Positions 23,330 through 31,503 of a stretch of 32,766 nt of DNA are shown here, one piece after another. Both the position numbers and the translations under genes were made by a program. Under the pieces are notes generated by a model. That model ran no database searches. It was not told the DNA's origin and was given only the letters and a program-made list of their open reading frames with translations. Positions within the stretch are counted from its first letter, which is position 1. Every line of letters starts with the position of its first letter. Origin of the DNA: an uncultured Eubacterium sp. (GTDB lineage: Bacteria > Bacillota > Clostridia > Lachnospirales > Lachnospiraceae); assembly GCA_900545725.1 (NCBI GenBank), contig URAI01000019.1, positions 1-32,766 on the forward strand. The letters are read 5' to 3'.

Positions 23330-25120
23330 ATGAACAATTGTGATGATTTTTGTGATTTAAATCAATACATATATGAATTTTATAGTAAAAGAGGGTATAG
23401 AATTTGTTTTTTTGATATAATCAATGGATTTTATAACAGGCAAAAACAATCAGAGGTTGTTGATGTATTTGATTCTATGGCTGATTTAATAGGAGATGAT
23501 GATTTTCTGCAACAGTTTAAGGAATATAGAGAAAATTGTGAAATGACAAGAGCAGATGGGCAGATAAGCAACAATATAGCAGTAGATGCTTTAAAATCAA
23601 CTGAGATAATTAAGGATACTATAATAGAAAACAGAGTACCTACTCTGTTCTGTGTAAATTTTGCTTCAAGAGTTTTAGCAGAGCCGACACACATGGCTGA
23701 GCAGGAACGGGCAATATTTACTAATTTACTTTATGCAATAATGAATGCTAAAAGTAATTATTGTGATGATGGTATTGTCAGACAAAATATGTTGATTTTG
23801 ATTGCAGATAAGATAAATGATATTCCAACATGGTTTTATATAGATAATCCGTATGTGAAAAATATTATTATTGCTTTACCTGATAAACATATCAGAGCAG
23901 CATATATAGAATATTATAGGGAAAAATTTATTGATGAGATTAATAATTCAGACGAAGTTATTAAGCAGTTTATTGATATGACAGAAGGAATGCGTATTTT
24001 AGATTTGAGAGGAATAAGGGAATTAAAAATACAACAGCATTTTGATTATAAACATTTAAAAGATGTGGTATCTCTATATAAATATGGAATAAAAGAAAAT
24101 CCGTGGGATGAGATAGAAAGAGAAAAGCTGGAAAATAATAATATAAAAGAACGTGTTAAGGGACAGGATGTAGCCGTTGATAAAAGTATTGCAATAATAA
24201 AAAGGGCAAAAACAGGTTTTTCGGGTTTGCAGCATTCATCAACATCGAAACCTAAGGGAATATTATTTTTTGCAGGACCTACAGGAACTGGAAAGACGGA
24301 ATTAGCAAAAGCAATTGCAGAATTATTGTTTGGAGATGAAAGTGCATGTAGAAGATTTGATATGAGTGAATATTCAGAAAGTCATGCGGCACAGAAGCTG
24401 TTTGGAGCACCTCCGGGATATGTAGGATATGAAGCCGGTGGACAATTGACTAATACAATAAGAGAACATCCGTTTTCGTTGTTACTATTTGATGAGGTGG
24501 AAAAAGCATCACCTACGATATGGGATAAATTTTTACAAATTCTTGAAGATGGAAGGATGACAGATGGGCAAGGAAATACAGTTTATTTTTCTGAATGCTT
24601 AATAGTGTTTACAAGTAATCTTAGAATATATAAAGATGTTGCAGGTGTTAAAAAAAGAGTAGTTGATATTGATATGCCTTATGAAAAGGTAAATGAAATA
24701 GTAACAAAAGGAATACAGGAATATTTTTTAGACAGAGGTAAGCCTGAAGTATTAAATAGGATAGGAAAGAACTTAATAGTTTTTAATTTTATTCAGCCTG
24801 AAGCAGCAAAGCAGATATTAGAAGCCCAGTTAAAAAAGATATGTACAACCATTTATCAGACAAAAAATATTCGGATTGAATTTGCAGATGAAAATGTTAA
24901 GACTAAATTATATGATAAGGTTTTAATGAATTTAGAAGAAGGTGGCAGGGGTGTCGGAAATGTTGTAGAAGAGTACTTTACAACTCCGTTATCAACTTTT
25001 GTATTTGATAATAAAGTTAAACAAAATCAGATAATAGTTATTGAAGATATAACTGGACTGGATAAGATTAGCAATGATTCAGAAATCGTGATTCCTAAGA
25101 TAATAGCAAGATGCATGTAG
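23330..25120 (+). CDS. AAA+ ATPase, ClpA/ClpB second-module type
   Basis: A protein-remodelling ATPase with a single AAA+ module most like the D2 domain of ClpA/B. From ATG 23330 it has 596 residues: an N-terminal domain of about 260 residues with no recognised family, then GPTGTGKT (Walker A, 316-323), LLLFDEVEKA (Walker B, Asp388-Glu389), the APPGYVGYEAGGQL pore-loop segment, sensor 1 in IVFTSNLR, and a Clp-type small domain with GGRGVGNVVEEY carrying the sensor-2 Arg. No Zn-binding Clp N-domain and no visible ClpP-binding IGF loop. The native start is very probably 23222; a TAA at 23300 interrupts the frame. If real, expression would need readthrough or weak internal initiation. PP2C follows 12 bp downstream. 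Confidence 0.88.
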   Translation: MNNCDDFCDLNQYIYEFYSKRGYRICFFDIINGFYNRQKQSEVVDVFDSMADLIGDDDFLQQFKEYRENCEMTRADGQISNNIAVDALKSTEIIKDTIIENRVPTLFCVNFASRVLAEPTHMAEQERAIFTNLLYAIMNAKSNYCDDGIVRQNMLILIADKINDIPTWFYIDNPYVKNIIIALPDKHIRAAYIEYYREKFIDEINNSDEVIKQFIDMTEGMRILDLRGIRELKIQQHFDYKHLKDVVSLYKYGIKENPWDEIEREKLENNNIKERVKGQDVAVDKSIAIIKRAKTGFSGLQHSSTSKPKGILFFAGPTGTGKTELAKAIAELLFGDESACRRFDMSEYSESHAAQKLFGAPPGYVGYEAGGQLTNTIREHPFSLLLFDEVEKASPTIWDKFLQILEDGRMTDGQGNTVYFSECLIVFTSNLRIYKDVAGVKKRVVDIDMPYEKVNEIVTKGIQEYFLDRGKPEVLNRIGKNLIVFNFIQPEAAKQILEAQLKKICTTIYQTKNIRIEFADENVKTKLYDKVLMNLEEGGRGVGNVVEEYFTTPLSTFVFDNKVKQNQIIVIEDITGLDKISNDSEIVIPKIIARCM

Positions 25121-25132
25121 GAGGAAATAAAT

Positions 25133-25888
25133 ATGTTAAGGTACATATCAATAGTTAATCGTGGTTTAGTACATGAAACAAATGATGATACTGCTCTGAT
25201 AGGACATAACATTATAAGTAATGGGAAAATTGAGGGTATCTGTGAAGAAAATAATGAAATATTTGCTATAGCTGATGGCGTAGGTGGGTTAAAATGCAGT
25301 GAGTTAGCTTCAAGAGAAGTATTACGAACAATTTCAGAGTGTAAACCACAAGATAAGGATGATTTATTATGCAAGATACAAAATGCAAACGGGAATATAT
25401 TAAAAATAAGGGATAAGAAAAAATTATTTCCCAACATAAGCAGTACATTATGTATTGCGACTATTTTAGATGAAAAATTAGTTACATATAATCTGGGAAA
25501 CAGCAGGAGTTATAGATTTAGAGATGGAATATTACTTCAGATGACAAAGGATCAGACAAAAGTTCAAAAATTATATGATGCAGGTATTATTAGTCAATCT
25601 GAAATAAAAACACATGGAGAGAAAAATATAATAACAGGATATATTGGTTGTGATGAATTTTCTCTGGATTGGATAGATATTGTAGAACATAGAGAAAAGT
25701 ATCGTGAAGGAGATATTTTAGTATTATGTTCAGATGGGTTATCTGATTATATTGAAATCGAGGATATGGAGAGAATACTATCATTAAATGACTCATTAGG
25801 TAAGAAAGCTGATTTAATATTAAATAAAGTATATGAAAATGGTGCAGGAGACAACATATCCTTTGTTTTAATAGAGAAAGGCATATAA
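25133..25888 (+). CDS. PP2C-family Ser/Thr protein phosphatase
   Basis: A metal-dependent phosphatase (251 residues) that would reverse the operon kinase. PP2C motifs are complete: NDDTA near the start (motif 1), ADGVGG with Asp48 (motif 2), TLCIATI and LGNSRSYRFRDG (motifs 5-6), CSDGLSD with Asp201, and GAGDNISFVLI with Asp240, so the Mn/Mg-binding residues are present. It is soluble, with no membrane helix. ATG 25133 has AGGAGG (25119-25124) overlapping the stop of the AAA+ gene. The kinase gene starts 46 bp downstream. A kinase/PP2C pair next to an FHA protein is a recurrent bacterial phosphosignalling set, as in type VI secretion regulation and the TerY-P triad. Confidence 0.95.
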   Translation: MLRYISIVNRGLVHETNDDTALIGHNIISNGKIEGICEENNEIFAIADGVGGLKCSELASREVLRTISECKPQDKDDLLCKIQNANGNILKIRDKKKLFPNISSTLCIATILDEKLVTYNLGNSRSYRFRDGILLQMTKDQTKVQKLYDAGIISQSEIKTHGEKNIITGYIGCDEFSLDWIDIVEHREKYREGDILVLCSDGLSDYIEIEDMERILSLNDSLGKKADLILNKVYENGAGDNISFVLIEKGI

Positions 25889-25934
25889 ATGTAACAATTA
25901 ATATATTTGTTTTATGTTGGGAGTGAAGATTGAT

Positions 25935-28900
25935 ATGGCATACTGGAGTGGTTTTAATATAAAAAAAGATGAACAAACGGAAGCGGGAGACATTAATTCT
26001 GATAACAAGCGTATAACGGGAACCTTACCTGATAATGGACGAATATCAGAATCAATAGTTCATGATGAACGGAAAACAGGTAGTTTACCGCATAATGAAC
26101 GTATAACAGGAACCATTCCTGATAATGAACGAGTTACAGGAACTATGCCTCATAATGAAAGGGTAACAGGAACACTGCAATATGAAAGAAATACAAGATT
26201 ATTCATAAATAGACAGGATGAGAATCCAGATGATGAAAGTGAGTACATATATGAAATCCCATGTGGTACAGAATTACAAGGAGAACAAAATTATACTGTA
26301 GTACAGTGGGTTAGTTATGGAGGACAGGCAGAGGTATATAAAGTAAAGACATTATTAGGAACAGAGTATATTGCTAAAGTATATCGTCAGGGAAAGCAGA
26401 ATAAATATCACGATGATATAGTAGATTTTTTAACACACAATATTAAAAGAGGGATTATAAAGCTGATTGATTATGGAAAATATAGAAACAGATATTTTTA
26501 TATTTATCCTTGTTACAAAAAAGGAAGCTTGGATTTACTGTCTCTTAATCTTGGAGAAGATAAAGATAGATTTGAAAAGTATATTTATATACTAAATGAA
26601 GCGTTAAATAGTATACATAATGCAGGATTAATACATGCTGATATTAAACCGGCTAATATACTTTGGGATGAAGAAAATGACATTCCTGTGATAACGGATT
26701 TTGGTTCTGTAACAAAGGGAAATATACAAACAGAGACGAATCGTTCAATAACATTGGCGGATGGTAAAGTAAGTGAAGGGTATCTGGCACCTGATGCAGT
26801 AGCATTTACAGCATTAAATACAGATGGTAAAACAAAAATAGAAGTAGCAACTAAAACAGATTATTTTGCATTAGGGGTTACGTTATGTGAATTGTATATG
26901 AATGCGAATAATTTCAGGCTGTTTAGAAATAATATGGAAATAGCTTTACAGTTAAAAGAAGGAAAAGTAGTATATCCGAAAAAAATAGAGAATGATACAC
27001 GTTTTTTTAATCTTGTTCAGGCAATGCTGGCATATGATCCTCGTGTGAGAGCAGGATATAAACAGGTTAATGAATGGCTTAATGGAAAAAAATTAGAGGT
27101 CGTTCATGTTGTAGAGGCAGCCAATAGTTTTAAACATTTCTTTATTGATAGGGATTACACCGATACATATGAACTTGCTAGGGCTTATGTGGTTCGTGAT
27201 TGGGATGCAACAATAAAAGATGTGTTTAGAGATACATTATATAATGCATTTGAAAAATATGATGAAAAAGTATATTCAAAAATTCTGGACATTAGAGAAG
27301 ATAACATGGGAATAGATGAGCGTCCGGCATCTGCTTTTAAAATAATATGTAATATTGCACCAGAACTTCCATTTTTCTGGAATGGAAAAATATATACAAA
27401 TAAAGATAATTTTAATCTGGCTTTAGATATATGTAATTCAGTGGAAGAAGAAAATAATTTATTTAGCATATTATTTACAACAGGTGCGATAAGAACATTT
27501 TATGAAGTTAATGATAATCGAAATAAATATCTGGACGAAATAGACTCTATTATAAAGATTGCCAAAGATTCAGTTGAAAAGGCACAGTTATTATATGCGG
27601 AATTAATAAGTCCTGGAATATTGGTATATAAAATAAGTGATGGTAAATATACAGAAATAAAAACATACTTTAATGATTTTCAGAATGAACTTATAAATAA
27701 TGGGTTTGATAATGCAGTATTATACAGAGAAAAAATATTATCAAAGAAAAATATGTTAATTGAACTGTATGAAAAGCAAAAAAAAAGTCAGGAATTTAAT
27801 ACATTGTTATTAAAGTATGGTCATGGAAATGAACTGATAGAGACTGATTTTAAATATGAAAGTAATAAAATATTTTATCCTATTATCAGATTGCTGGAAG
27901 CAGTAGATGCTTTGTTAGGGGAAGATAGTAATATTATTAATGCAATAAAAAAATCGGCAACATATATATTATTTTCTACATTAGTAGAAAATTACAATAA
28001 TTATGAATTTACAGGAACAGCATTAAATATATGTGAAAAGATGAAAAAGTTAAATGATATTGTAGATGGTAGTGGTGATTTTTTTGCAAAGCATATTCAT
28101 TTTTTTGATGATACTTTAGAAATAATAGAATGTTTTAATCCTGCTAATTCAACATATGTTTTTTTGCAGGAAAAAGATATTATTGATGATTGTCTTAGTT
28201 TACCTGAAAATAATTATATTATTCCTCAGAAAAAAGAATATAAATTGTGTCAGGTTAATGATGAATATTACATGCCATTAATATGTGCCCAAAATATTCA
28301 GAAAAATGGATATGACATAAAAATTAGTTTGGTTGATTTAAAAAATAATGCAGATTTTAAAAAGCATATTAATGAATACAACGCTAAAAAATTAAAAACA
28401 TTTCTCAAAGAGCTTCAGGACAAAACATATAGTAATAAAAGAGATCATATTCCATTTATTCAATTGGTGATAATCGGATTAGGAATTATCACAGGGACGT
28501 TACTTGTAATAAATAATTGGAAAATCTTAATGGAGTTTATTAAAGGAGTGTTAAGCTGGGGAGATGAGGAAGCAAAGCCGGTTGTTTATATTAGTCTTGG
28601 CGTTTTACCGGCTTTAATTATTATTGTTAGTATTATGCTTAAATTAATATTAACATTTAAACAATTATTGAAGAATGCAAAAAAGGTTTTAGAAAAAAGA
28701 AAAGTATACTATCATATAAATCTTATTAAAATAACAATTCAAGAGCTGGAAACAGATGTACCAGAGCTTTCAGCACATTCAAAGGATATTTTAAAATCCT
28801 ATAATGATGGAGTATCAGATTATTTATCAAAATATGGAATTAATGTTATTGGGAAGGAAGTTATAAAAGTAAATACATTTTCAAGTTTAGTAATCAGTTT

Positions 28901-28940
28901 TGCATTAATTATTTTATATAAATATGTTGGAGGATTATAA
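25935..28940 (+). CDS. Large membrane-anchored Ser/Thr protein kinase with N-terminal repeats
   Basis: A eukaryotic-like kinase of 1001 residues. The N-terminal 22-82 region has six tandem decapeptides, each related to DNERVTGTMP. The kinase domain (about 100-385) has a glycine loop (GGQAEVYKVK), the catalytic Lys in YIAKVYR, the catalytic loop HADIKPANIL (Asp236, Lys238), DFG (Asp255), and YLAPD replacing APE, then DYFALGVTLCEL. The following ~450 residues are helical and unrecognised. Hydrophobic segments lie near 840-862, 882-906 and 980-999. The kinase would thus be cytoplasmic, tethered by its C-terminus. The start is ATG 25935, with GGGAG at 25919-25923; ATG 25914 lacks a ribosome binding site. 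The 3' end contains the ribosome binding site of the JAMM gene. Confidence 0.93.
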   Translation: MAYWSGFNIKKDEQTEAGDINSDNKRITGTLPDNGRISESIVHDERKTGSLPHNERITGTIPDNERVTGTMPHNERVTGTLQYERNTRLFINRQDENPDDESEYIYEIPCGTELQGEQNYTVVQWVSYGGQAEVYKVKTLLGTEYIAKVYRQGKQNKYHDDIVDFLTHNIKRGIIKLIDYGKYRNRYFYIYPCYKKGSLDLLSLNLGEDKDRFEKYIYILNEALNSIHNAGLIHADIKPANILWDEENDIPVITDFGSVTKGNIQTETNRSITLADGKVSEGYLAPDAVAFTALNTDGKTKIEVATKTDYFALGVTLCELYMNANNFRLFRNNMEIALQLKEGKVVYPKKIENDTRFFNLVQAMLAYDPRVRAGYKQVNEWLNGKKLEVVHVVEAANSFKHFFIDRDYTDTYELARAYVVRDWDATIKDVFRDTLYNAFEKYDEKVYSKILDIREDNMGIDERPASAFKIICNIAPELPFFWNGKIYTNKDNFNLALDICNSVEEENNLFSILFTTGAIRTFYEVNDNRNKYLDEIDSIIKIAKDSVEKAQLLYAELISPGILVYKISDGKYTEIKTYFNDFQNELINNGFDNAVLYREKILSKKNMLIELYEKQKKSQEFNTLLLKYGHGNELIETDFKYESNKIFYPIIRLLEAVDALLGEDSNIINAIKKSATYILFSTLVENYNNYEFTGTALNICEKMKKLNDIVDGSGDFFAKHIHFFDDTLEIIECFNPANSTYVFLQEKDIIDDCLSLPENNYIIPQKKEYKLCQVNDEYYMPLICAQNIQKNGYDIKISLVDLKNNADFKKHINEYNAKKLKTFLKELQDKTYSNKRDHIPFIQLVIIGLGIITGTLLVINNWKILMEFIKGVLSWGDEEAKPVVYISLGVLPALIIIVSIMLKLILTFKQLLKNAKKVLEKRKVYYHINLIKITIQELETDVPELSAHSKDILKSYNDGVSDYLSKYGINVIGKEVIKVNTFSSLVISFALIILYKYVGGL
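26001..26180 (+). repeat. Six in-frame 30-bp repeats encoding decapeptides
   Basis: The units encode residues 23-82 of the kinase. Examples: DNKRITGTLP, HNERITGTIP, DNERVTGTMP and HNERVTGTLQ. Spacing is exactly 30 bp with no indels. The DNA copies have diverged, so the repeat is under protein-level constraint or old. Nearly every unit carries T-G-T or T-G-S, a potential kinase target. Confidence 0.88.
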
Positions 28941-28941
28941 A

Positions 28942-29394
28942 TTGTTTGGATTTGATGAAGATGTATTACTGGTTGAACATAAAATTTATGAAGAAATTAT
29001 AGCAGCAGTAAGTCATACAGATACAGAAGTGGGTGGAATAATGGGCGGTTATCGAAATGTAGTTACACATGATTTTATTGATGAAGGCAAAGGAAAATAT
29101 AAATGTTCGTATATTCCGCAAATAAATGTATTAAATCGTGTAATAGAAGACTGGCAAAGTGAACATATATCGTTTTTAGGTATTTTTCATACTCATTTTT
29201 ATAATATTGAAACATTATCAGAAGAAGATATGTTGTATATAAATAAAATAGTGTGTTCAATGCCGTCATATATAGAATATTTATATTTTCCTGTTATCAC
29301 ATTACCAGATAATAAAATGATAGTGTATAAAGCATATAAATCTGCTGATAAAGTTATGGTAAAGGAAGTAATGTATAGATTAATTGAAAGTTGA
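28942..29394 (+). CDS. JAMM/MPN+ zinc metallopeptidase (Mov34/JAB type)
   Basis: A 150-residue isopeptidase-like protein. The complete JAMM motif is present: Glu29 (TEVGGIMGG), then GIFHTHFYNIETLSEED, which gives His83-x-His85, seven residues, Ser93, two residues, Asp96. Such enzymes cleave isopeptide or C-terminal peptide bonds, for example deubiquitinases and bacterial RadC/Mec+-like proteins. No ubiquitin-like, E1 or E2 gene is visible nearby, so its substrate may be a host or phage conjugate, a signalling peptide, or a protein of the same operon. TTG 28942 is preferred: GGAGG at 28929-28933 sits eight bases upstream, inside the kinase gene end. ATG 28924 would put that site within the coding region. 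It is the last clear gene of the operon. Confidence 0.9.
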   Translation: MFGFDEDVLLVEHKIYEEIIAAVSHTDTEVGGIMGGYRNVVTHDFIDEGKGKYKCSYIPQINVLNRVIEDWQSEHISFLGIFHTHFYNIETLSEEDMLYINKIVCSMPSYIEYLYFPVITLPDNKMIVYKAYKSADKVMVKEVMYRLIES

Positions 29395-29402
29395 GAGTAC
29401 TC

Positions 29403-29428
29403 ATTTATCATTATCAAAATTGATAAAT
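29403..29428. repeat. AT-rich inverted repeat after the JAMM gene
   Basis: ATTTATCA (29403-29410) and TGATAAAT (29421-29428) are exact inverted repeats with a 10-nt gap. An alternative fold pairs TTATCAA with TTGATAA. Without a clean T-run it is a weak terminator candidate or an operator at the end of the operon. Confidence 0.4.
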
Positions 29429-29516
29429 TTGTATAAAAATTAAGTTTAGGAATGTGAGGTGAACCATTATCGTAACAATAAAAAATATGCAATATGATGT
29501 AAAGGAGAAAAATTAT

Positions 29517-29696
29517 ATGGATATGAGATTAAAAGAAAAGGTAATAATACCTGAAGGAGCATTTGAAGGAAATTGTAGAGATTGTATTTATGCAGATTGG
29601 CATGATACAGATTCATATGGCAGGGTTTATTGCAGAGGCAGTTATGGCGGATATAATAAGCCGGAAGATAGGAATGGTTGTTTTCATTATAGATAA
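29517..29696 (+). CDS. Small Cys-rich, probably zinc-binding protein
   Basis: A 59-residue protein from ATG 29517, which has AAAGGAG (29500-29506) ten bases before it; an upstream in-frame ATG 29487 lacks a site. The C-terminal 40 residues carry four Cys and a His: NCRDCIYAD, then VYCRGSYGG, then NGCFHYR. The CxxC and later C, CxH spacing suggests a single zinc site. Similar small proteins are common in gut Firmicutes but I cannot name a family. A related pattern is seen in the protein at 32145 (CANCAY, then KCYNFDF), so the two may be paralogues. The role is unknown. Confidence 0.68.
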   Translation: MDMRLKEKVIIPEGAFEGNCRDCIYADWHDTDSYGRVYCRGSYGGYNKPEDRNGCFHYR

Positions 29697-29724
29697 TTTT
29701 ATGAAGCCATATGGCATATAATGG

Positions 29725-29766
29725 CAGACGTTGTATATTCATTTATATGAATTAATATAACGTCTG
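29725..29766. repeat. Hairpin-forming inverted repeat
   Basis: CAGACGTT (29725-29732) pairs with AACGTCTG (29759-29766), and inside it ATTCAT (29737-29742) pairs with ATGAAT (29747-29752). No U-run follows directly. It may be a processing or weak termination hairpin after the Cys-rich gene. Confidence 0.45.
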
Positions 29767-29848
29767 TATATGAATAATGTTTTTATGATAACTATTTTTA
29801 GTTGAATAGAAAAGGAAATATTTTATAAATATATGGAGGATAATTTAT

Positions 29849-30061
29849 ATGGAAGCGGTAATTGTATTAGTTTATACAGTATGGGCGGTCTACTCCGGGT
29901 ATAAATTTTTAACAGGCCGTTATGAGTGGCTTGATAGAAAAGAACCGGTAAACAGGATTGTGAAAGGTGTTTTGAGTGTTTTGGTAGGATATGTAATTGC
30001 TGTATTTTATCTTATTTATGTAATACTTAGATTTTTGGGAATTATGGAAAAACACTTTTAA
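29849..30061 (+). CDS. Small two-helix membrane protein, unknown
   Basis: A 70-residue protein with GGAGGA (29835-29840) eight bases before ATG 29849. Two hydrophobic segments: about 3-20 (AVIVLVYTVWAVYSGYKF) and about 42-63 (VLSVLVGYVIAVFYLIYV), separated by a charged loop (RYEWLDRKEPVNR). No family is recognised. It precedes the maturase by 38 bp and could belong to the RiPP cluster, for instance as a small immunity or export accessory protein, but it could equally be unrelated. Confidence 0.65.
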   Translation: MEAVIVLVYTVWAVYSGYKFLTGRYEWLDRKEPVNRIVKGVLSVLVGYVIAVFYLIYVILRFLGIMEKHF

Positions 30062-30099
30062 AAAAATAATGTGTAAAAATAAAGGATGGTTAATTTAAA

Positions 30100-31242
30100 G
30101 TGGAAGAATCAATAAATGATAGTTATTCAATTGTTGAAAATATAGATGAAGATTTTATTGAGATCAATGAAACTAATCCAGTATTTAATAATGAAGTTTG
30201 GGCAGCAATAAGAAAACAAGCAGCAAGACAAGGAATTCCAATTCATGGGCATTTTGAATTGACACCAAGATGTAATTTTGACTGTAAAATGTGTTATGTA
30301 CATTTACAAGAAGGACAGATGAAAGGTGTAAAAGAATTAAGCTTTGATGAATGGAAAAAGATAATAGATCAGGCGTTGGATGAAGGAATGATATTTGCCT
30401 CTTTGTCAGGTGGAGAATGTTTAACAAGTCCATATTTTAATGAAATTTATACATATTTGCATTCAAGAGGTGTGTTGATTACTGTTTTAACAAATGGTTA
30501 TTTTCTTGATAAAAAAATGCCATTGTTTAAGATATATCCGCCTGCATACATTCAGGTGTCAATATATGGAAATTCTGACAATCAATATGAGTTTGTGACA
30601 GGTAAGAGATGCTATAATAAAGTTAAATCAAATATAGATTATGCAATTGGTAGTGGACTTCCAGTTGGAATTGCGATTACTACGAGTAAATATTTAAAAA
30701 ATATTTCAGATATTATTAGATTATATAAAACAAGGAATATATCAGTTGCTGTCAGCCAATGGTTAATGCCACCATATTCTTCAACGGGGAGAGTGTTAAA
30801 GGATTTTAATTTATCCAAAGAAGAACAGGTTGAAGTATCTAAAGAATTGTGGCTATTGAATGAAAATGAAAAGCTTATTCCATATGATGGTATTATTCCA
30901 ATGGAAAATATTAATGGAAAAAGAAAAATGCAACGAGGTATTACTTGTGCGGCTGGAAGAAGCGACTTTAGCATTAGTTGGACAGGGGCAATGAGTATGT
31001 GTGTAGCACTTAGTAATCCAACAGGGTATCCGTTAAAAGAAGGTTTTAAAGAGGCATGGCAAAAAACAAATAAAGCTGCTAAAACTTTTTATATGCCAAT
31101 GGAATGTGGTGAATGTGTTTATCATAAAGTGTGTAACCATTGTCCAGCACAGCATCTGATGGCAGCTGAGAATGGACATTGTAATAGAGATATTTGTGAA
31201 GAAACTAAATTAATGGTGCAGGCAGGAATTTTAAAAATATAG
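30100..31242 (+). CDS. Radical SAM/SPASM peptide maturase
   Basis: A 380-residue radical SAM enzyme with a C-terminal SPASM-type region, the architecture of enzymes that modify ribosomal peptides (sactipeptide, ranthipeptide, PqqE-like). The SAM cluster motif is CNFDCKMC (Cys58, 62, 65), followed by LSGGECL in the SAM-binding position. The C-terminal Cys set (ITCAAGRSD, MSMCVAL, ECGECVYHKVCNHC, GHCNRDICEE) would hold auxiliary iron-sulfur clusters. The start is GTG 30100, with AAGGA about 13 bases upstream, not ideal but no better start is in frame. The precursor-like peptide gene and a PqqD gene follow, giving the minimal set for a radical SAM RiPP. The exact modification cannot be read from the sequence. 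Confidence 0.9.
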   Translation: MEESINDSYSIVENIDEDFIEINETNPVFNNEVWAAIRKQAARQGIPIHGHFELTPRCNFDCKMCYVHLQEGQMKGVKELSFDEWKKIIDQALDEGMIFASLSGGECLTSPYFNEIYTYLHSRGVLITVLTNGYFLDKKMPLFKIYPPAYIQVSIYGNSDNQYEFVTGKRCYNKVKSNIDYAIGSGLPVGIAITTSKYLKNISDIIRLYKTRNISVAVSQWLMPPYSSTGRVLKDFNLSKEEQVEVSKELWLLNENEKLIPYDGIIPMENINGKRKMQRGITCAAGRSDFSISWTGAMSMCVALSNPTGYPLKEGFKEAWQKTNKAAKTFYMPMECGECVYHKVCNHCPAQHLMAAENGHCNRDICEETKLMVQAGILKI

Positions 31243-31301
31243 TATATATGTATCATTTAGATATTATATATAAAAATATTATAATGAATGGAGGTGAAAC
31301 A

Positions 31302-31427
31302 ATGAAAAAGGAATATGTATCTCCGAAAGCTGTAAAAGTCGAAATGACATATGAAACAGTATATTCTAAGAAATGCGATTTTGCAGACTATAAAGATTGT
31401 TGTGTAAGTGAGCAGCAGTTTAAGTAG
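31302..31427 (+). CDS. Putative RiPP precursor peptide, 41 residues
   Basis: A 41-codon gene with a perfect GGAGGTG (31290-31296) six bases before ATG 31302. The leader-like N-terminus is KKEYVSPKAVKVEM, with a YxxP motif (Tyr5, Pro8) like those recognised by PqqD-type RRE domains in lasso peptide systems. The core-like C-terminus SKKCDFADYKDCCVSEQQFK has three Cys, which suit thioether formation by a radical SAM enzyme. Its position between the SPASM maturase and the PqqD gene is typical of a precursor. No double-Gly cleavage motif is present. The assignment is by context and size; the family is not recognised. Confidence 0.75.
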   Translation: MKKEYVSPKAVKVEMTYETVYSKKCDFADYKDCCVSEQQFK

Positions 31428-31434
31428 GAAAAAG

Positions 31435-31480
31435 ATATTCAGCAAGTATATAGTTATATTAGTATATGCTTGCTGAATAT
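31435..31480 (+). promoter_or_regulatory. Hairpin between precursor and PqqD genes
   Basis: The 17-nt arms (31435-31451 and 31464-31480; ATATTCAGCAAG against CTTGCTGAATAT) match at 16 of 17 positions, around a 12-nt loop. No strong U-run follows. It starts eight bases after the precursor stop and could stabilise precursor mRNA or partly stop transcription, raising precursor over PqqD levels. Confidence 0.65.
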
Positions 31481-31503
31481 TGTATTAAGGATGGAACATT
31501 AAA

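Noticed and set aside
26001..26180. CRISPR-like array because of regular 30-bp spacing
   Set aside because: The periodicity is a coding tandem repeat in frame with the kinase; there are no unique spacers between identical repeats.
22021..28940. Assignment of the operon to the TerY-P phosphorylation triad or a type VI secretion cluster
   Set aside because: No von Willebrand A/TerY, TerD or type VI structural gene is present; only the kinase/PP2C/FHA theme is shared.
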